A stretch of DNA of 64,000 nt, taken from Streptomyces venezuelae ATCC 10712 (GTDB lineage: Bacteria; Actinomycetota; Actinomycetes; Streptomycetales; Streptomycetaceae). The notes below the pieces were generated by a model. That model saw nothing but the letters and a program-made list of their open reading frames with translations. It was not told the DNA's origin and did no database searches. A program made the position numbers and the translations under genes. This document shows, one piece after another, positions 59,309-64,000 of this stretch. The stretch spans positions 3,968,001-4,032,000 of the forward strand of contig NZ_CP029197.1 of NCBI RefSeq assembly GCF_008639165.1, written 5' to 3'. Numbering within the stretch: the stretch's first letter is position 1; each line of letters begins with the position of its first letter.

Positions 59309-60415
59309 TCAGTCCTTCGAGGGAGAGCGTGGCGGGCTGACGGTCGTCCGCGGCGAACGGCGTTGCGAGGAGGTGCGGACGATGAGTTCGGTCGGTATCA
59401 CCTGCTCGACCGGTCCGTCGGTGTCGATCCCCTCGATGGCGTCGATGAGGAGCTGGACGACGGCCGTGCCGATCCGGCGCGGCTTGAGCGAGAGCGTCGT
59501 GATGGGCGGTTCGGTGGTGGCGTAGACGGTCGACTCGCTGCAGCAGACCAGCAGCAGGTCGTCCGGGACGCGCAGGCCGTAGCGGCGCGCGGCCGCGAGG
59601 AGGTCGGTTCCGTTGGGGTCGAAGAGGCCGTACACGGCGTCGGGCCGGTCCGGTCGGGCGAGCAGCCGGTCGGCCGCGACGGCACCCGCGCACGGGTCGT
59701 GCGCCGGATAGGCCTCGTAGACGGGGTCCTGTCCCACCCGCTCGCACCAGTTGAGGTACGCGGTCGTGGACAGGCGGGTGTACGTGTCGGTGGTGGTTCC
59801 GGTGAGGAGGCCGATGCGGCGGGCGCCGGCGTCGGCGAGGTGGTCGAGCAGGTCGAGGACGGCGGCTTCGTGGTCGTTGTCGACCCAGGCGGTGACCGGA
59901 AGGGTGCCGGCCGGGCGTCCGTCGGAGACGACGGGTAGGCCTTGGCGGACCAGTTCGGTGACGACCGGGTCGTGGTCGGAGGGGTCGATGACGACGGTGC
60001 CGTCGAGGGCGACGTTCGACCAGACGTCATGGCGGGAGGTCGCGGGGAGGATGACCAGGGCGTAGCCCCGCGCGAGCGCCGCCGATGTGGCTGCTCTGGC
60101 CATCTCCGCGAAGTACGCGAATTCGGTGAAGGTGAAAGGTTCATCCCCGTACGTGGTCACGGTGAGGCCGATGAGTCCCGACTTCCCGGTGCGGAGCGTG
60201 CGGGCCGCCGCGGATGGGCGGTAGCCCAGCCGGTCGGCGACCTCGCGAACGTGACGGCGGGTGGCGTCGGGGAGTCGGCCCTTGCCGTTGAGCGCGTCGG
60301 AGACAGTCGTGATGGAGACCCCGGCGGCGGCGGCCACGTCCCGGATGCCTGCCCGGCCCTGCCGGCTTCCCCGGGTCTGTGCCCGGCTCACCTGGTGCTT
60401 CCCTGCTGCTGTCAT
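59309..60415 (-). CDS. LacI family transcriptional regulator
   Basis: 368 aa. The HTH is AGIRDVAAAAGVSITTVSDAL with the hinge RTLRTGKSGLIGLTV; the periplasmic-binding-protein-like effector domain follows (LPVVSDGRP, GLFDPNGTDLLAAARRYGL, and terminal SLKPRRIGTAVVQLLIDAI). The ligand is probably a small metabolite or sugar. The ATG at 60415 is the first good start before the HTH; its ribosome site is weak. The target is unknown. The 394-bp gap upstream (60416-60809) holds no gene and includes DnaA boxes. Confidence 0.88.
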   Translation of the reverse strand: MTAAGKHQVSRAQTRGSRQGRAGIRDVAAAAGVSITTVSDALNGKGRLPDATRRHVREVADRLGYRPSAAARTLRTGKSGLIGLTVTTYGDEPFTFTEFAYFAEMARAATSAALARGYALVILPATSRHDVWSNVALDGTVVIDPSDHDPVVTELVRQGLPVVSDGRPAGTLPVTAWVDNDHEAAVLDLLDHLADAGARRIGLLTGTTTDTYTRLSTTAYLNWCERVGQDPVYEAYPAHDPCAGAVAADRLLARPDRPDAVYGLFDPNGTDLLAAARRYGLRVPDDLLLVCCSESTVYATTEPPITTLSLKPRRIGTAVVQLLIDAIEGIDTDGPVEQVIPTELIVRTSSQRRSPRTTVSPPRSPSKD

Positions 60416-60703
60416 GGCGAGCCGATAGTAGGGCGATGAGGGGCGGTTGGGACGGTCGCATATGCAAGCGTTGACAGGCACGTTTCTGCATGGTCTTCAT
60501 GGGTCAAGGGGCAATAAATCCAAGGCAGTTAGGGCCTTCGCCATAGGACCTGTGGTTGCCGAACGGCGTAGGCCTGGCGAGGGGGCGAGGTCTCGAAGAG
60601 GTCTCAACTCACCTCTACGGGGGATGCGCGCCAGGGCGCTCGCCACCCGCGCACGCCACCCAGGCGCGCGCTCCCCCCTCCTCCGCACCGCTCCGGGGAG
60701 GCT

Positions 60704-60735
60704 TTGTCCACAGCGTGTCCCTCCTGTTGTCCACA
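60704..60735 (+). promoter_or_regulatory. Two exact DnaA boxes upstream of hisC
   Basis: TTGTCCACA at 60704-60712 and again at 60727-60735, same orientation, starts 23 bp apart. They end 74 bp before the aminotransferase GTG, in the promoter zone. Outside oriC, two exact boxes this close are unusual. Confidence 0.6.
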
Positions 60736-60809
60736 GCCCATTCGCAGCGGGGCGGAATCCTCTTAAGGTGAGGAGCATTGGCGGTACGGACGGTCGAGGA
60801 GGCCACACA

Positions 60810-61907
60810 GTGAGCGAGACCAGCGGGACGAGTACGGGCAGCCCGAAGCTGCGCGCCGAGCTGGACGGCGTCCCCACCTACAAGCCGGGCAGGCCGGCGG
60901 CCTCGGGCGGCCCCGTGGCCTTCAAGCTGTCCTCCAACGAGAACCCGTATCCGCCGCTGCCCGGGGTCATGGAGACCACGCTGGCCGCCGCCGCGAACTT
61001 CAACCGGTACCCGGACATGGCGTGCACGGGGCTGACGGAGGAGCTCGCCGACCGCTTCGGCGTGCCCGTCTCGCACCTGGCCACCGGCACCGGGTCGGTC
61101 GGCGTCGCCCAGTCCCTGCTCCAGGCGACCTCGGGCCCCGGCGACGAGGTCGTCTACGCCTGGCGCTCCTTCGAGGCGTACCCGATCATCACGCAGATCA
61201 GCGGCGCCACCTCGGTGCAGGTGCCGCTGACCGAGGGCGAGGTCCACGACCTCGACGCGATGGCGGAGGCGATCACCGACCGGACACGGCTGATCTTCGT
61301 CTGCAACCCCAACAACCCCACGGGCACCGCTGTGCGCAGGGCGGAGCTGGAGCGCTTCCTGGACCGGGTGCCCTCCGACGTCCTGGTGGTGCTCGACGAG
61401 GCGTACCGCGAGTTCGTCCGTGACACCGAGATCCCGGACGGCATCGAGCTCTACCGTGACCGGCCCAACGTCGCCGTGCTGCGGACCTTCTCCAAGGCGT
61501 ACGGCCTGGCGGGGCTGCGGGTCGGCTTCGCGGTCGCCCACGAGCCGGTGGCGGCCGCGCTGCGCAAGACGGCGGTGCCGTTCGGGGTGAGCCAGCTGGC
61601 GCAGGACGCGGCGGTGGCCTCGCTGCGCGCGGAGGACGAGCTGCTGGGCCGGGTCGGCTCGCTGGTGGCCGAGCGCGAGCGGGTCCACGCCGGGCTCGTG
61701 GCCCAGGGCTGGACGGTGCCGGACACCCAGGCGAACTTCGTCTGGCTGCGGCTCGGGGAGCGGACGCTGGACTTCGCGGCGGAGTGCGAGCGGCACGGCG
61801 TGATGGTGCGGCCGTTCGCGGGCGAGGGCGTGCGCGTCACGATCGGTGAGACCGAGGCGAACGACCTGTTCCTGAAGGCGGCGGAGGGCTTCCGCAAGGA
61901 GGGCTGA
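60810..61907 (+). CDS. hisC: Histidinol-phosphate/aromatic aminotransferase (HisC-like)
   Basis: 365 aa class I/II PLP aminotransferase. [13 protein letters not shown] near residue 37, VCNPNNPTG, and the PLP lysine in [15 protein letters not shown]. It acts on histidinol phosphate or on aromatic 2-oxo acids (the mycobacterial Pat type); sequence alone does not separate them, and a biosynthetic hisC would normally lie in the his operon. GAGGAGG precedes the GTG at 60810; the longer frame is not coding. Confidence 0.85.
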   Translation: MSETSGTSTGSPKLRAELDGVPTYKPGRPAASGGPVAFKLSSNENPYPPLPGVMETTLAAAANFNRYPDMACTGLTEELADRFGVPVSHLATGTGSVGVAQSLLQATSGPGDEVVYAWRSFEAYPIITQISGATSVQVPLTEGEVHDLDAMAEAITDRTRLIFVCNPNNPTGTAVRRAELERFLDRVPSDVLVVLDEAYREFVRDTEIPDGIELYRDRPNVAVLRTFSKAYGLAGLRVGFAVAHEPVAAALRKTAVPFGVSQLAQDAAVASLRAEDELLGRVGSLVAERERVHAGLVAQGWTVPDTQANFVWLRLGERTLDFAAECERHGVMVRPFAGEGVRVTIGETEANDLFLKAAEGFRKEG

Positions 61908-62288
61908 TCAGCCGCTGACGAGCTCCACGCGGATCGGGTCGCCGTCCCGGACGGTGGCCAGGACCCGGGGGTCGCCGTCGAGCGCGCCCAGGACGTTGCA
62001 GGGGCTCGCGAGCCGGCACTCCTCGCCGCGTGAGATCGGGGTCGGTCCGTAGGGGAGGGCGAGCGCGTCGCCCTCCGTCCAGAAGGCGACCGTGCCGGGA
62101 TCGACGACCTGGCGGGCGCCGTCCTCGACGGCGGTGGAGACCGGAGTGTCGAAGTAGACCTCCTCGCCCCAGGTCCGGGCGGTGGAGGAGATCGGGAGGG
62201 CCCCTGCGAGCGCCGTGCTCGTGGGGGTCTCCTCAAGGGTGGCCGTGGTGTGTCCGGCCGGCCAGACGATGCGTATCCGAAGGGTCAT
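61908..62288 (-). CDS. Cyclophilin-like fold protein
   Basis: 126 aa beta-rich protein resembling the TM1367/PF04126 cyclophilin-like family: RIVWPAGHTTATLEETPTS, then WGEEVYFDTPV, then DPGTVAFWTEGDALALPYGPTP. Its biochemical role is unknown. The stop abuts the hisC stop. A short inverted repeat lies just upstream of the ATG. Confidence 0.75.
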   Translation of the reverse strand: MTLRIRIVWPAGHTTATLEETPTSTALAGALPISSTARTWGEEVYFDTPVSTAVEDGARQVVDPGTVAFWTEGDALALPYGPTPISRGEECRLASPCNVLGALDGDPRVLATVRDGDPIRVELVSG

Positions 62289-62296
62289 GCCCCGGA

Positions 62297-62313
62297 TTCA
62301 ACAATATGTTGAA
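62297..62313. promoter_or_regulatory. Inverted repeat upstream of the cyclophilin-like gene
   Basis: TTCAACA-ATA-TGTTGAA lies 9-25 bp upstream of the start codon (minus strand). Its size and AT content fit an operator; no cognate regulator is adjacent. Confidence 0.45.
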
Positions 62314-62393
62314 GCCGCTGGGAAGAGGTGACCTTCGATAAGGGGACCCCCGACCGAAGGTACGGATTTCGTATGAGCCATAATGCTTGTGAA

Positions 62394-62409
62394 TGTGAAC
62401 GCGTTCACA
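62394..62409. promoter_or_regulatory. Rex operator (ROP) of cydA
   Basis: Perfect palindrome TGTGAACGCGTTCACA, within CTTGTGAATGTGAACGCG followed by TTCACAAG. It matches the S. coelicolor Rex site at cydA. CATAAT near 62379 may be the -10, placing the operator over the transcription start. Rex represses when NADH/NAD is low. Confidence 0.88.
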
Positions 62410-62493
62410 AGCGTGTCCCGGTTGGTCCCGTAATGAGTGGGATTATCGGGGCAAACTGCCGATGTGACCACGGCGATGTAAGGAGAAAACGAC

Positions 62494-64000
62494 GTGGACC
62501 TCGCTCTGGCGCCAGAGACTCTGGCGCGCTGGCAGTTCGGCATCACCACCGTCTACCACTTCCTCTTCGTCCCCCTGACGATCTCCCTCGCCGCCCTCAC
62601 GGCCGGTCTCCAGACCGCCTGGGTGCGCACCGAGAACGAGAAGTACCTCAGGGCGACGAAGTTCTGGGGCAAGCTCTTCCTGATCAACATCGCCATGGGT
62701 GTCGTCACGGGCATCGTGCAGGAGTTCCAGTTCGGCATGAACTGGTCCGACTACTCCCGGTTCGTCGGAGACATCTTCGGCGCTCCGCTCGCCTTCGAGG
62801 CGCTCATCGCGTTCTTCTTCGAGTCGACCTTCATCGGTCTGTGGATCTTCGGCTGGGACAAGCTCCCGAAGCGGATCCACCTCGCCTGCATGTGGATGGT
62901 GTCGATCGGCACCATCCTCTCCGCGTACTTCATCCTCGCGGCCAACTCCTGGATGCAGCACCCGGTGGGCTACCGGATCAACGAGGAACGCGGCCGGGCC
63001 GAACTCACCGACTTCTGGCAGGTGCTCACCCAGAACACCGCCCTCACCCAGTTCTTCCACACCATGACGGCGGCCTTCCTGGTCGGTGGCGCGTTCATGG
63101 TCGGCATCTCGGCCTTCCACCTGGCACGCAAGAAGCACATCCCCGTGATGCGGACCTCCCTGCGGCTGGGCCTGATCACCCTGATCATCGCCGGTCTCGG
63201 CACCGCCATCAGCGGTGACCTGCTCGGCAAGGTCATGTTCAAGCAGCAGCCCATGAAGATGGCCGCCGCCGAGGCGCTCTGGGACGGCGAGGCACCCGCC
63301 CCCTTCTCGGTCTTCGCCTACGGCGACGTCGACAAGGGCCACAACTCGGTCGCCATAGAGATCCCGGGACTGCTGTCCTTCCTCGCGAACGACGACTTCA
63401 CCTCGTACGTCCCGGGCATCAACGACATCAACAAGGCCGAGCAGGAGAAGTTCGGCCCCGGCGACTACCGGCCCAACATCCCCGTCGCCTACTGGGGCTT
63501 CCGCTGGATGATCGGCTTCGGCATGGCCTCGCTGGGCATCGGCATGCTCGGCCTCTGGCTGACCCGCAAGAAGTTCATGCTGGCGCCCGGACTGCGGACC
63601 GGTGAGGACGAGGTGCCGAATCTGGTCCTGTTCAAGCGGAAGGCACTCAGCCCCCGCCTGGGCAGGTGGTACTGGATCATCGCCCTGTGGACCATGGCGT
63701 TCCCGCTGATCGCCAACTCCTGGGGCTGGATCTTCACCGAGATGGGCCGTCAGCCCTGGGTCGTCTACGGAGTGCTGCGCACCCGGGACGCGGTCTCCCC
63801 CGGTGTCTCCCAGGGTGAGGTCCTCACCTCGATGATCGTCTTCACCACGCTCTACGCCGTCCTCGCCGTGATCGAGGTCAAGCTCCTCGTGAAGTACGTC
63901 AAGGCGGGACCGCCGGAGCTCACCGAGGACGACCTCAACCCGCCCACCAAGATCGGCGGGGACTCTCGTGACCCCGACCGGCCCATGGCCTTCTCGTACT
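62494..64000 (+). CDS. cydA: Cytochrome bd oxidase subunit I CydA (cut by window end)
   Basis: At least 502 residues with no stop before the window edge. Start GTG 62494 with AGGAGAAAAC upstream. The haem-ligand His22 in GITTVYHFLFVP, the second-His segment FFHTMTAAFLVGG and the family signature FRWMIGFGMASLGIGM are present in a multi-span protein. It is the quinol-oxidising subunit of the oxygen-scavenging bd oxidase; cydB is expected beyond the right edge. Regulated by the upstream Rex site. Confidence 0.96.
   Translation, partial: MDLALAPETLARWQFGITTVYHFLFVPLTISLAALTAGLQTAWVRTENEKYLRATKFWGKLFLINIAMGVVTGIVQEFQFGMNWSDYSRFVGDIFGAPLAFEALIAFFFESTFIGLWIFGWDKLPKRIHLACMWMVSIGTILSAYFILAANSWMQHPVGYRINEERGRAELTDFWQVLTQNTALTQFFHTMTAAFLVGGAFMVGISAFHLARKKHIPVMRTSLRLGLITLIIAGLGTAISGDLLGKVMFKQQPMKMAAAEALWDGEAPAPFSVFAYGDVDKGHNSVAIEIPGLLSFLANDDFTSYVPGINDINKAEQEKFGPGDYRPNIPVAYWGFRWMIGFGMASLGIGMLGLWLTRKKFMLAPGLRTGEDEVPNLVLFKRKALSPRLGRWYWIIALWTMAFPLIANSWGWIFTEMGRQPWVVYGVLRTRDAVSPGVSQGEVLTSMIVFTTLYAVLAVIEVKLLVKYVKAGPPELTEDDLNPPTKIGGDSRDPDRPMAFSY

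Noticed and set aside
60471..60499. TTGACA as the -35 of a plus-strand promoter for hisC
   Set aside because: No convincing -10 follows at 16-19 bp (TCTTCA), and the distance to the gene is over 300 bp.
62443..63342. 299-codon minus-strand frame opposite cydA
   Set aside because: CydA motifs on the plus strand are clear; the minus frame would also cover the cydA ribosome site.

Overview
The window is the chromosomal replication-origin region of a Streptomyces-type actinomycete. Evidence: very high GC; the order dnaA-oriC-dnaN-gnd-recF-DUF721 on one side and rpmH-rnpA-yidD-yidC-jag-rsmG-parA-parB on the other; ten copies of the streptomycete parS palindrome GTTTCACGTGAAAC; an oriC of about 840 bp packed with TTGTCCACA-like DnaA boxes; and the Streptomyces-specific sporulation pair ssgR-ssgA. 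No mobile element, CRISPR array, tRNA or rRNA gene was seen.

Region by region. 0-7 kb: DUF721 (DciA-like), recF, gnd, dnaN, oriC and dnaA, all leftward; gyrB is expected just beyond the left edge. 7-13 kb: rightward rpmH, rnpA, yidD, yidC, jag, rsmG, parA, parB. 13-24 kb: a GNAT gene, then a leftward block (read from high to low coordinates: DUF6049 protein, murJ, pseudokinase, sigM, its putative zinc anti-sigma factor, trxB, trxA) that matches the order known in mycobacteria. 24-29 kb: pcnA, an MFS gene, inositol-phosphate synthase (ino1) and its PadR regulator. 29-36 kb: a cell-wall block (class A PBP, GT87 mannosyltransferase-like protein, an alanine-racemase-like protein, FemX). 36-41 kb: rpsF-ssb-rpsR-rplI, a MATE gene and dnaB. 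41-51 kb: accessory genes (serine hydrolase, three acetyltransferase-type proteins, MarR, HAD phosphatase, flavohaemoglobin, Nudix, LysR, PLP lyase, tyrosine phosphatase, small membrane proteins, cupin). 51-64 kb: ssgR-ssgA, a YibE/F protein, thiC behind a TPP riboswitch, a metallophosphoesterase, a LacI regulator, a HisC-like aminotransferase and cydA, which runs off the right edge behind a Rex operator.

How it fits together. DnaA, DnaN, DnaB, SSB, RecF and the DciA-like protein are replication functions grouped around oriC. ParA/ParB and the parS sites organise the origin for segregation. MurJ, the pseudokinase, PBP, FemX, the racemase-like protein and SsgA belong to wall growth and septation. 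Several control sites can be read directly: a SigR-type promoter for trxBA, a Rex site for cydA, a PadR palindrome, a THI-box riboswitch, and DnaA boxes at dnaA, parA, dnaB and hisC. Two parS sites between pcnA and the MFS gene lie inside perfect 38-42 bp palindromes that may also act as terminators.
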